A DNA stretch of 64,000 bases from NCBI GenBank assembly GCA_012838135.1, contig DUPV01000024.1, positions 31,093-95,092 on the forward strand. Direction: 5' to 3'. Both the position numbers and the translations under genes were made by a program. The notes under the pieces are model-generated. The model did not search any database. It was not told the origin of the DNA and was given only the letters and a program-made list of their open reading frames with translations. This stretch comes from Clostridiaceae bacterium (GTDB lineage Bacteria > Bacillota > Clostridia > Saccharofermentanales > DTU023). Below, one piece after another: positions 42,094 to 50,632 of this stretch (positions within the stretch are counted from its first letter, which is position 1; each line of letters begins with the position of its first letter).

Positions 42094-44653
42094 TACGGAA
42101 AACCTCCTTCGCCACATCTACACTGCTTTTCGCATTTTGACAATAGTAATCTGCACCTATCGATTTGGCATATTCTTCGGTTAAAACTGCTCCGCCAACC
42201 ATGATTTTACAATCAGGCTGTTCAGGATTTAAAAGTTTAATCGTTGCCTCCATTGCCGGCAAAGTCGAAGTCATCAATGCGGAAAGACCGACTAATTTAA
42301 CATTTTCCGCTTTAACGGCCTCTAAAATTCTTTCCGGAGCAACATTGTTGCCTAAATCGCGAATTGTATAATCATAATTTTCTAAAACCGTTTTGACAAT
42401 ATTTTTCCCTATGTCATGAATATCGCCTTCAACTGTAGCAACTACAATAATAGGCTTAGAATCGGCGACTTCTTTTGCTGATTTTTGTTCAACTTGAGCT
42501 TGAACTTCAATTGCTTTGCGAATCGGGTTCAAAGCACTTTGGGCTGCTTTTGAAGATTGGAGAAGTTGTGGTAAAAAGGTTATGCCCTCTTGATAAAGCC
42601 TGCCCACTTCATCTAAAGCAGGAATAATCTGATCTTGGATGATGTCTAAGGGATTCATCTCTGTTTGCAAAGCTTGTCTTGCCAATTGTGCTGCTTCGTT
42701 TTCTAAGCCTTGCACAATAACTTGCTCCAGAGATTGAGCATCTGTGATTGACGGCGCAACAATTATTTCTGTTGCTGTTTTTATTGCAGTTGTTGCTGTA
42801 GATGTTTGGGTTATTCGCTGATTATCGCTTATTCTATCGCCTTTTTCTTCAACATAAGCTATATAATTAGCCTGATTCGGATCTTGACCGAATAAAGCCA
42901 TGTGACTGGCTCTGGTTGCTACTATTTCTTCATGTTCCGGATTCAAAATTGCTAAATCCAAACCGCTGGCTAATGCTTCTGCATAAAAAACCTGATTTAA
43001 TTGACGTCTTGCCGGCAATCCGAAAGAAATATTAGAAAGTCCGATGATTGTCGGTATATTTAATTTTTCTTTGACCAATTTGATTGTACGCAAACATTCA
43101 ATTCCACCCGTGGGTTCAGCTGCAGCTGTCAATACAAGGCAATCCGCAATAAGATTTTCTTTAGCTAAACCATTGTTCTCACATTGCTCAATAATTTTTT
43201 CTAAAATAACTATTCTTTGTTCAGCAGTCTCAGGAATTCCTTGTTCATCCAGCGGCAAAACGATAACCATTGAGCCATATTTTTGGGCAAGAGGAATAAT
43301 CTCTGCCATACTCTCGGCTTTACCGTTCATTGAATTAATGATACTACGGCCATTGGCGAGACGTAGTCCGACTTCCAAAACATCCGGCTTATTCGAATCA
43401 ATTTGCAAGGGTAAGCGACTAACTGCTTGTATTTTTTTCACGACTTCCGCCATTGCCGCAACTTCATCTATACCCGGCAAACCGCAATTAACATCAAGAA
43501 TATCCGCACCGGCAATTTCTTGGATAATAGCCATTTTCTGATAGGCTTCATAGTTTTTGTCTGAAAGTGCCTGTTTGAGAATTTTTTTACCGGTCGGATT
43601 TAGTTGTTCACCGACAAATAACGGTTGTGTACCGATTTGAACCGTTTTAGTTGAAGAACATACCATTGGATTTTGTTTAATCTCAATTCTATTAAATTTC
43701 AGATCAGAAATATTATCGTATAAGGCTTTAATATATTCGGAATTTGTGCCGCAACAGCCTCCTAAAAATTTAACACCCAGTTTCGCCGCTTCTCGCATAT
43801 TTTCAACAAATTCCTCAACCGGCAAATTGTATAAGCCTGTTTGCGGATCTGGTAATCCGGCGTTAGGTTTCAGTAAAACCGGCACCTGACTCAGTTGCAG
43901 GATCTCTTTGATTAAAGGTAATAACTGTTTCGGACCGGTTGAACAATTGAGTCCGATCACATCTGCACCGAGACTTTGCGCCAAAGTAACATACGATGCA
44001 ATATCCGTACCGCTGAAAGTTCTGCCATTTGCTTCAAAACTCATCGAACAAATTATCGGCAAATCGGAGTTTTCTTTTGCTGCTAATAAAGCAATCTTCA
44101 ATTCATATAGATCCGACATGGTTTCAAACATAATCAGATCGGCACCTGACTCTTTTGCCAAATTAATTTGTCCGGCAAAGTCCTGATAAGCTTGCTCAAA
44201 ACTCATACTTCCGTTCGGTTCAATCAAAGCACCCAGAGGACCACAATCAAATGCCACTAAAGGTTCTATTTGAGATTTATTATATTCTGATCGAGAATTA
44301 TCTTTAAGTTCGGTTGAATTCGGCTCTTGTTGTTTTGCATCAGCCTGATATTCCGCTACTGCTTTTTTGGCTAAATTAATTGCTTGGGGAATCACCTGTT
44401 CAGGTGTCAAGTCCGAGGATTTCAGCTTATAATATGATGCACCGAAAGTATTAGTCAGAATGATATCTGAACCTGACTTAAGATATGCTTTATGTGTATC
44501 AATCACCCAATCCGGTTGGGAAAAATTCAAGGATTCCGGAGCTTCTCCCGGTTTCAGACCGCGCTTTTGAAATTCAGTACCACTGGCACCGTCCAGGATT
44601 ACAAAATCTTTATTAAGCAAATTATCAAATTTGTTTTTTGCAAAATTACCCAC
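42083..44653 (-). CDS. metH: Cobalamin-dependent methionine synthase, lacking the reactivation domain (MetH)
   Basis: About 856 residues with domains in order: homocysteine-binding barrel (1-310, zinc ligands in GLNCSTGP and GGCCGTN), pterin-binding barrel (about 330-600, VGEQLNPTGKK and ILDVNCGLPGID), helical cap (about 650-740) and B12-binding domain with DIHDIGKNIV near 757, where His binds cobalt. The C-terminal SAM-binding reactivation domain is missing and is encoded by the gene before it. GTG at 44653 has GAGG 8 bases upstream; a GTG three codons earlier is the alternative. Confidence 0.94.
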   Translation of the reverse strand: MGNFAKNKFDNLLNKDFVILDGASGTEFQKRGLKPGEAPESLNFSQPDWVIDTHKAYLKSGSDIILTNTFGASYYKLKSSDLTPEQVIPQAINLAKKAVAEYQADAKQQEPNSTELKDNSRSEYNKSQIEPLVAFDCGPLGALIEPNGSMSFEQAYQDFAGQINLAKESGADLIMFETMSDLYELKIALLAAKENSDLPIICSMSFEANGRTFSGTDIASYVTLAQSLGADVIGLNCSTGPKQLLPLIKEILQLSQVPVLLKPNAGLPDPQTGLYNLPVEEFVENMREAAKLGVKFLGGCCGTNSEYIKALYDNISDLKFNRIEIKQNPMVCSSTKTVQIGTQPLFVGEQLNPTGKKILKQALSDKNYEAYQKMAIIQEIAGADILDVNCGLPGIDEVAAMAEVVKKIQAVSRLPLQIDSNKPDVLEVGLRLANGRSIINSMNGKAESMAEIIPLAQKYGSMVIVLPLDEQGIPETAEQRIVILEKIIEQCENNGLAKENLIADCLVLTAAAEPTGGIECLRTIKLVKEKLNIPTIIGLSNISFGLPARRQLNQVFYAEALASGLDLAILNPEHEEIVATRASHMALFGQDPNQANYIAYVEEKGDRISDNQRITQTSTATTAIKTATEIIVAPSITDAQSLEQVIVQGLENEAAQLARQALQTEMNPLDIIQDQIIPALDEVGRLYQEGITFLPQLLQSSKAAQSALNPIRKAIEVQAQVEQKSAKEVADSKPIIVVATVEGDIHDIGKNIVKTVLENYDYTIRDLGNNVAPERILEAVKAENVKLVGLSALMTSTLPAMEATIKLLNPEQPDCKIMVGGAVLTEEYAKSIGADYYCQNAKSSVDVAKEVFRNES

Positions 44654-44713
44654 AACATTCACCTCTGCTGTGCATCCTTTTTTGTTTAATTGATTTAAAT
44701 CAATTCTAATTTT

Positions 44714-45370
44714 TTATTGGCGAAAACGTCCACAGTAACCGCCTCTTCTGCGTAGAACACAATCTCCTTTCAACCGACAAATACTGCAAGGATCTGTCGC
44801 TTTGCTGACCGGTTCATCCAGAATAGCCATTATACAGGTTATGGACTTCATTGGCGACATTAAACCGTTGTTTAATACCGTTACCCCGATTTTGCGATTA
44901 GTATCCAAAATTTTCAGAAAAATATCCTGAATACTTAACGGAAGATCACCATAGCCCGGTGAAAAACGTGTGCTGAGATATTTTCCTTGTTGAAGAAATT
45001 CTTGTCTTAAGAAATCTTCTTCTTGATCAAGGTAGGTTTCAATCACTACCGATGCACTGGCATCAAGAATTACGGCTTGCTTCATATCTAAACGTTGACT
45101 GCGTCTTAAAATAAAATCAACTTCGTGACCCAATGTTGCAGCCATCAGAATTACTTGTTCCGCATTTCCTAAATGAGCATTGATATCTTCACCAATCAAT
45201 ACAAGATCCAATTCAGAACGCAACATACTTTTCCAAATTTTGTTCGGTTTAGCAGCTGCCAAAACTGTATCAATCGCTTCATCCATTTCTGCCAAAAATT
45301 CATCGCTTAGATCTTGATTCTGATATCCCAAATAATTAAGTATCGCTTTTTTATTAATTCTGTTTTTCAT
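44714..45370 (-). CDS. Methionine synthase reactivation protein (MetH activation domain)
   Basis: A 218-residue stand-alone homologue of the MetH C-terminal domain. The core motif RFSPGYGDLPLSIQ near residues 133-146 binds SAM, and the C-terminus has a Cys-rich end (CSICRLKGDC, then GGYCGR) likely to hold an iron-sulfur cluster or zinc. It should remethylate oxidised cobalamin on MetH using SAM. It lies between purD and metH on the same strand, 51 bases before metH. Confidence 0.9.
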   Translation of the reverse strand: MKNRINKKAILNYLGYQNQDLSDEFLAEMDEAIDTVLAAAKPNKIWKSMLRSELDLVLIGEDINAHLGNAEQVILMAATLGHEVDFILRRSQRLDMKQAVILDASASVVIETYLDQEEDFLRQEFLQQGKYLSTRFSPGYGDLPLSIQDIFLKILDTNRKIGVTVLNNGLMSPMKSITCIMAILDEPVSKATDPCSICRLKGDCVLRRRGGYCGRFRQ

Positions 45371-45497
45371 GTATCAGTTTTAATATTTCTTGGTGATTTA
45401 CGTTGTTATTATTTTTTACAATAAAATGATTAAAATCAGCTTCTAACAGCTACTATGCATTTTGTCGATTATATATTTTATAGCTTATTTGGTAAAA

Positions 45498-46781
45498 TTA
45501 ATTTTTATAAATTTCAATAATTTTCCCGATATCCGTACGATAACTCATATTATCAAAATGAATTTTGTCAATATTATTATAAACTGCCTGACGGGCTGCA
45601 GCCAGATTTTCTTTTACTGCAACTACCGATAAAACACGTCCTCCATTCGTGACAATTTTCGTTTTTTGATCTGAACTTGAATCAATAATTTGTTTTGTTC
45701 CATTATGATAAATCAAAATATCCGGATCTACCAAATCCAAACCGGTTATTTCATGTCCGGTTTCATATTTTCCCGGATACCCCTGAGAAACAAGAATAGT
45801 TGTCATTGCTACATTAGCCGCAAAATCAAGTTCAACCGGTTTGTCGTCAATCGCTTGCATAATATTTGTCAACAGATCAGATTTAAGCCTTGGCAATAAA
45901 ACTTCAGTTTCCGGATCGCCGAATCTGGTGTTGAATTCCAGTACATAGAGTTTGCCGTTTTCAATTAAATAACCGATGAACAATATACCGGTAAAGCCCA
46001 GTTTCTCTTGGGCTAAACCTTTTTCTATTTGGCGAATAATTTGATTCGACTGTTGATCCAAGTCAACCGTCCAATAGGGATTGGGCGAAATGCAGCCAAC
46101 TCCGCCGGTATTCGGTCCAAGATCATTGTCATAAATTTTTTTATAATCCATGGCTGTATCAAAAGGATAAATCTTATTGCCTGACACAAAACATAATAAT
46201 GAAGCCTCAAAACCGGATAAAAATTGCTCCATGACAATTTCTGTCCCTTGATTGCCAAAAATTCGATTATGGAAAATATCGGTCAGGGCCCGGACAGCAT
46301 CTTTTTCGTTTTGACAAATCGAAACTCCTTTGCCGCCACATAAACCATCTGCTTTAATCACCACCGGATATCCGAATTCCGGCAAACCGGTTAAAGCATC
46401 ATCGTAATTATCATATCTAAAATACCCGGCAGTCGGTATTTGATATTTCTCCATAAATTCTTTGGCAAAAGCTTTGCTCGATTCAAGCCGGGCTGCTGCT
46501 TTGTGAGGACCGAATGCCTTGATTCCTTTTGACTGAATATGATCAATTATGCCTTCGCTTAAAAATTGTTCCGGACCAACTACAACTAAATCAATTTGAG
46601 TCTTTGCTAAAAATTCATCAATAGTTTCAATGTTGTGATTCGTTAATTCAGCATTTATAATTCTATCCTTAGCTCCGCCATTATGTGTGGAAATATAAAC
46701 ACACTCTGTTTTCTTGTTTTTTAACAAAGCTTCAGCAATTGCATGTTCACGTCCACCGTTGCCTATAATAAGAATTTTCAT
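45498..46781 (-). CDS. purD: Phosphoribosylamine-glycine ligase (PurD)
   Basis: ATP-grasp enzyme of purine synthesis step 2, 427 residues. It starts MKILIIGNGGREHAI, the family N-terminal loop; GYPVVIKADGLCGGKGV marks the ATP-grasp loop near 135-151; FTGILFIGYLIENGKLYVLEFNTRFGDPE (in part: LEFNTRFGDPE) holds the metal-binding Glu and Asn. AGGAG precedes the ATG. It is the last purine gene of the operon, 104 bases after purN and 127 bases before the MetH reactivation gene. Confidence 0.95.
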   Translation of the reverse strand: MKILIIGNGGREHAIAEALLKNKKTECVYISTHNGGAKDRIINAELTNHNIETIDEFLAKTQIDLVVVGPEQFLSEGIIDHIQSKGIKAFGPHKAAARLESSKAFAKEFMEKYQIPTAGYFRYDNYDDALTGLPEFGYPVVIKADGLCGGKGVSICQNEKDAVRALTDIFHNRIFGNQGTEIVMEQFLSGFEASLLCFVSGNKIYPFDTAMDYKKIYDNDLGPNTGGVGCISPNPYWTVDLDQQSNQIIRQIEKGLAQEKLGFTGILFIGYLIENGKLYVLEFNTRFGDPETEVLLPRLKSDLLTNIMQAIDDKPVELDFAANVAMTTILVSQGYPGKYETGHEITGLDLVDPDILIYHNGTKQIIDSSSDQKTKIVTNGGRVLSVVAVKENLAAARQAVYNNIDKIHFDNMSYRTDIGKIIEIYKN

Positions 46782-46828
46782 ATCTCATTCTCCTGTTTTT
46801 TGTATTCGCCTCGACTCAAACTATTGTC

Positions 46829-46914
46829 AATCAATTTACACTACATTGTTTTCTATCTTTTTATACTCGCTTTTTTATTTGATTATTACAAATCAATATA
46901 CACCCTGTTGTTTT
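46829..46914. repeat. Degenerate copy of the purN 3' end in the purN-purD spacer
   Basis: A 24-base segment at 46829-46852 is an imperfect copy of 46891-46914, which codes the last residues and stop of purN (shared AATCAAT-TACAC and TGTTTT). It looks like a decayed local duplication. Confidence 0.5.
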
Positions 46915-47512
46915 TGACGGTTAGCCTATCTTCACAAAAATATTTTACAGCTAAAGGCAGAATTTGATGTTCTATTCTCAAGACATATTTGGCAATATCT
47001 TCCGGCTGCCACTTTGAATCCAAAGCAATTGCCTGTTGCAAAATAATCGGTCCGGTATCTTGTCCTTCATCAACAAAATGTACCGTGGCGCCTGATACTT
47101 TTGCCCCTCTGGCATAAACCGCCTGATGCACTTTTGCTCCGTAAAAACCCTGACCACCGAAAGCAGGCAAAAGTGACGGATGAATATTAATAATTTTATT
47201 TGAATATTTTACAATTAATTCAGGTGTGATATACCTTAAATAACCTGCTAAAACAATCAGATCAATGTCATATTCAGCAAAAAGTTCAATCAATTTTCGA
47301 TCATATAGTTGATTGGTCGGATAATCTTTTTTCGGAATATATAATGCAGGAATTTTGTTCTGTTCAGCTCTAACCAAACCGTAGGCATTTTTATTATTGG
47401 AAATCACAAGCGAAATTTCTCCGGAGAAAAATCCGGCTTGTTGCTGATCTATCAAACTTTGCAGATTTGACCCGCCACCTGAAATTAAAACTGCAATTTT
47501 TTTCTTAGGCAT
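46886..47512 (-). CDS. purN: Phosphoribosylglycinamide formyltransferase (PurN)
   Basis: Transfers formyl from 10-formyl-tetrahydrofolate to GAR, purine step 3. 208 residues, standard. Motifs are IAVLISGGGSNLQSLID at the start, LVLAGYLRYITPELI near 85-99, and the catalytic IINIHPSLLPAFGG with the Asp of VDEGQDTGPII near 143. GAGGATG precedes the ATG. It links purine synthesis to the folate pool used by the methionine genes downstream. Confidence 0.95.
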   Translation of the reverse strand: MPKKKIAVLISGGGSNLQSLIDQQQAGFFSGEISLVISNNKNAYGLVRAEQNKIPALYIPKKDYPTNQLYDRKLIELFAEYDIDLIVLAGYLRYITPELIVKYSNKIINIHPSLLPAFGGQGFYGAKVHQAVYARGAKVSGATVHFVDEGQDTGPIILQQAIALDSKWQPEDIAKYVLRIEHQILPLAVKYFCEDRLTVKNNRVYIDL

Positions 47513-47636
47513 TTATTTCATCCTCTGATCGTCGTTTTGATTGAAAATTCAGAATTCTGCAAATTGAATTTTGTATTCTCCGAATTTATTTTCTCAATTT
47601 TGTTACCAGATTGATTTTATTTATTTGAAAAAGCAA

Positions 47637-48677
47637 TTAAGTCTTCAAATTGCGTAAATCTACTTCGCCGTTTCCGGAAATTACTTCTCCCATCAGAACA
47701 CATGCAATGTTTTGAGATTCCAAGTCGGCGATCATCTTTTCAGCTTCTTTGGCAGATACAAAAATAACCATCCCTATTCCCATATTAAAGGTACCAAACA
47801 TTTCACGTAGATTTACGTTGCCCCATTGAGCAAGCAATTGAAAGATTGTCGGAATTTCATAATCTTTCAGGTCCCAATAAACTGCTTGACCTTCAGCTAT
47901 TGAGCGTGGCAGATTCTCAATCACTCCGCCGCCCGTAATATGGCTTAAAGCATGGATGTCATACTTTTCCAGTAAAGGCATAACTTCTTTAGTATAAATC
48001 TTAGTCGGAATCAGCAATTCTTCTCCCAGTGTTTTTCCTAATTGATCAATGTAGGTATCTATTTCAAAATTTTGCAGATCAAAAACAATTTTACGAATTA
48101 AAGAAAAACCATTGGAATGTACACCACTGGATTTAAGACCGATTAACTTGTCACCGACTTGAACATTGTTTGGATTCAGAACATCTTTTTCATCAACAAT
48201 ACCGACTGCAAAACCTGCCAAATCATAATGATTCTCCTGATAAATGCCGGGCATTTCAGCGGTTTCGCCACCGATCAGTGCCAAGCCGGCTTGTTTACAA
48301 CCTTCTACTACTCCGGCAACGACACTCGCCATTTTTTCCGGAATCAATTTACCGGTTGCGATATAATCAAGGAAAAACAAAGGTTTTGCACCCTGGCAAA
48401 GTACATCATTAGCACACATCGCAACACAATCAATGCCAATCGTGTCGTGTTTGTCTGCCCGAAAAGCTAAATCAAGTTTAGTACCGACACCGTCAGTGCC
48501 CGAAACGAGAATCGGTTTTTCATAATTCAGTGTCGGCAGACGATACATACCGCCAAAACCGCCCAAATCCGAAACAACATTTTTATCAAAAGTCTGTTTT
48601 ACCAAATCCTTAATCAGTTTTACCTGTTGATAACCTGCTTCCTTATCTACACCTGATTCTTTATAGGTTAGCGACAT
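47637..48677 (-). CDS. purM: Phosphoribosylformylglycinamidine cyclo-ligase (PurM)
   Basis: Closes the imidazole ring (purine step 5). 346 residues. Signatures are LVSGTDGVGTKLDLA near 58, GIDCVAMCANDVLCQGAKPLFFLDY (in part: CVAMCANDVLCQGA), GGETAEMPGIY near 137 and HITGGGVIENLPR near 242. AGGAGG precedes the ATG. Upstream DNA contains a decayed duplicate of its first codons (48725-48774), giving a 10-codon leader frame that begins MSLTYK, the same as PurM. Confidence 0.95.
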   Translation of the reverse strand: MSLTYKESGVDKEAGYQQVKLIKDLVKQTFDKNVVSDLGGFGGMYRLPTLNYEKPILVSGTDGVGTKLDLAFRADKHDTIGIDCVAMCANDVLCQGAKPLFFLDYIATGKLIPEKMASVVAGVVEGCKQAGLALIGGETAEMPGIYQENHYDLAGFAVGIVDEKDVLNPNNVQVGDKLIGLKSSGVHSNGFSLIRKIVFDLQNFEIDTYIDQLGKTLGEELLIPTKIYTKEVMPLLEKYDIHALSHITGGGVIENLPRSIAEGQAVYWDLKDYEIPTIFQLLAQWGNVNLREMFGTFNMGIGMVIFVSAKEAEKMIADLESQNIACVLMGEVISGNGEVDLRNLKT

Positions 48678-48774
48678 AATACCTCCTATCCCATAATATA
48701 CAGTTCTCGATTCATCTGTCTCTCGCTTTATATGTTAGCGACATCATGCCTTATATTTAGTTCTCTATTATGTT
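48657..48774 (-). repeat. Duplicated purM translation start in the purF-purM spacer
   Basis: DNA at 48657-48716, covering the first seven purM codons and its ribosome binding site, is repeated imperfectly at 48725-48774. The upstream copy still reads ATG TCG CTA ACA TAT AAA and then stops after four more codons (stop 48712-48714), making a short leader frame. Confidence 0.65.
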
Positions 48775-48777
48775 AAG

Positions 48778-50058
48778 TTAAAAATCAATCGGATAATTGC
48801 CGGTAATACAATGATCACAGAAATTATTGTCTCCGCCGCAAGCTTCCAGCAAACCTTCATGTGATAAATAATAAAGCGAATCTGCACCGATCTTTTCGCG
48901 AATTTCTTCACAAGTTCTATTGTACGACATTAATGCTTCCGCATCAGGGACATCCATCGATAAATTACACGAATAGCGATACATCGGAGCGGAAATTCTG
49001 ACATGAACTTCTTTTGCTCCCGCTTCCCGCAACATTTTTACTGTTCGGGTTGATGTTGATCCTTTAATAATCGAGTCGTCAATCAAAATGATTCTTTTAT
49101 CTTTCAAAACTTCCTTCACCGGATTGAGTTTGATGTAAATATCAGTCAATCTTTCTTCTTCATTTGTCGTTAAAAAAGTTCGACCGATATATCTGTTTTT
49201 GATAATACCGTCTTTATAAGGAATACGTGAAGCTTCTGCATATCCGATTGCTGCAATTAAACCTGAATCCGGAGCGCCCATAACAATATCGCCTTCCGTC
49301 GGACATTCTTCATAGAGCAATCTGCCCATTTGATTTCGTGCTTTATAAACTGACAAGCCATCCAAATAGCTATCCGGTCGGGCAACATAAATCAATTCAA
49401 AAATACAGCTTTTCCTTTGTGTGTTTTTTGAATAGAGGTGAAAATTAAGCTTATCTCCCTGAACTACAACTATTTCACCTATGTCCAGACTTCTGATAAA
49501 ATCCGCTCTGCAGGAATCAATCGCACAAGTTTCCGAAGCAATAATATAACCGTCATTCAGCTTGCCGACACAAAGCGGTTTCAAACCATATTGATCTCTG
49601 AAACCGATCATTTTATAGGCATCCATATATATACCGGCAAAAGCGCCACGCAATTTGTTCAAATATTCTTTGCCTTCTGCCAAAGATGAATAAAGAGCTT
49701 TGGCTAAATTATACAAAGAAAAATCCGGATTAAGAATATTCCCGTCAAGCGAAAGCAAACACTTCGTACCGTTAATATCATATTCTTTCGGCAAAATCGG
49801 TTGTTCAATATCATACTTGCGATATTCACCGTATTTCACATGCCCCACACCGCGATCTCCGGGAATATTCATCGAAATATTGTCCGGGAACAAACTGTTG
49901 ATTTGTCCGGAACCTTTTTTTATGATCAATTGATTTGAATCCAGCAGGCAGACACCTGTATTAACTTGACCTCTATGTTGCAATGCATATAAACCATAAA
50001 TTAAGTAATGGGCTGCTGTACCATGTCGTTCAGTAGTAACACCTACAATTCCGCTCAT
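48778..50058 (-). CDS. purF: Amidophosphoribosyltransferase with degenerate glutaminase domain (PurF)
   Basis: 426 residues, step 1 of purine synthesis. The phosphoribosyltransferase half is intact: PRPP loop IILIDDSIIKGST near 324-336, ARPDSYLDG near 226 and GAPDSGLIAAIGYAEA near 261. Cysteines that hold the iron-sulfur cluster in Bacillus PurF are kept (CIF at 218, C364, CDHC at 414-417). The glutaminase half is altered: the protein begins Met-Ser-Gly-Ile-Val-Gly where the catalytic Cys should be, the Gln-binding HVRYAT reads HVKYGE (73-78), HNGN reads LDGN (104-107), and the SDTEV segment is missing. I infer ammonia-dependent activity. No propeptide is present. Confidence 0.88.
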   Translation of the reverse strand: MSGIVGVTTERHGTAAHYLIYGLYALQHRGQVNTGVCLLDSNQLIIKKGSGQINSLFPDNISMNIPGDRGVGHVKYGEYRKYDIEQPILPKEYDINGTKCLLSLDGNILNPDFSLYNLAKALYSSLAEGKEYLNKLRGAFAGIYMDAYKMIGFRDQYGLKPLCVGKLNDGYIIASETCAIDSCRADFIRSLDIGEIVVVQGDKLNFHLYSKNTQRKSCIFELIYVARPDSYLDGLSVYKARNQMGRLLYEECPTEGDIVMGAPDSGLIAAIGYAEASRIPYKDGIIKNRYIGRTFLTTNEEERLTDIYIKLNPVKEVLKDKRIILIDDSIIKGSTSTRTVKMLREAGAKEVHVRISAPMYRYSCNLSMDVPDAEALMSYNRTCEEIREKIGADSLYYLSHEGLLEACGGDNNFCDHCITGNYPIDF

Positions 50059-50123
50059 TCTATTTTCCTTATCTTTATCCTGTTTTAAGCTTTGTCTTTA
50101 AGTAATATTTTTAATCTTGTTTT

Positions 50124-50606
50124 TTATCTTGATTGGATGTCTTCATCTTGATTAGCAACGTCTTCAATTAATTCTTGTTTGTAATTTTTTAATTTCTCAG
50201 TTAATTCTTCCGAGCCCAAAGCTAAAATTTGACAAGCCAGCAATGCTGCATTATCAGCCGCATCAACTGCAACGGTCGCTACCGGAACACCTTTTGGCAT
50301 TTGGACAATTGAAAGCAATGAATCCATACCGAGAAATGCTGATCCCTTAATCGGTACACCGATCACGGGCAATACTGTCATTCCGGCAATTACACCCGGC
50401 AAATGAGCTGCTTTACCTGCTAAGCCGATTACACATTTAATCTCATTTTTTTCAAAATCTGCAACACATTTTTGCAAAGTATCCAAAGCTCGATGGGCAG
50501 ATATCACCCGTACTATATATTCAACGCCAAATTTGTCGAACATGGCTAATGCTTTTTCGGCAATCGGATAGTCTGAACTGCTTCCCATTATTACTGCAAC
50601 TTTCAT
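50124..50606 (-). CDS. purE: N5-carboxyaminoimidazole ribonucleotide mutase (PurE)
   Basis: 160 residues, purine step 6. Family motifs are VIMGSSSDYPIAEKA near the start, RVISAHRALD with the catalytic His near 38-47, and GLAGKAAHLPGVIAGMT near 71-87. No purK is next to it, so class I versus CO2-using class II behaviour cannot be settled from context. GGAG precedes the ATG; purL ends 26 bases upstream and purF begins 65 bases downstream. Confidence 0.94.
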   Translation of the reverse strand: MKVAVIMGSSSDYPIAEKALAMFDKFGVEYIVRVISAHRALDTLQKCVADFEKNEIKCVIGLAGKAAHLPGVIAGMTVLPVIGVPIKGSAFLGMDSLLSIVQMPKGVPVATVAVDAADNAALLACQILALGSEELTEKLKNYKQELIEDVANQDEDIQSR

Positions 50607-50632
50607 TGTAATTGTTTCTCCTTAAATTGTTT

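Noticed and set aside
43044..43541. 165-residue plus-strand frame inside metH
   Set aside because: It is antisense to a well-conserved region of metH and has no start signals or recognisable domain.
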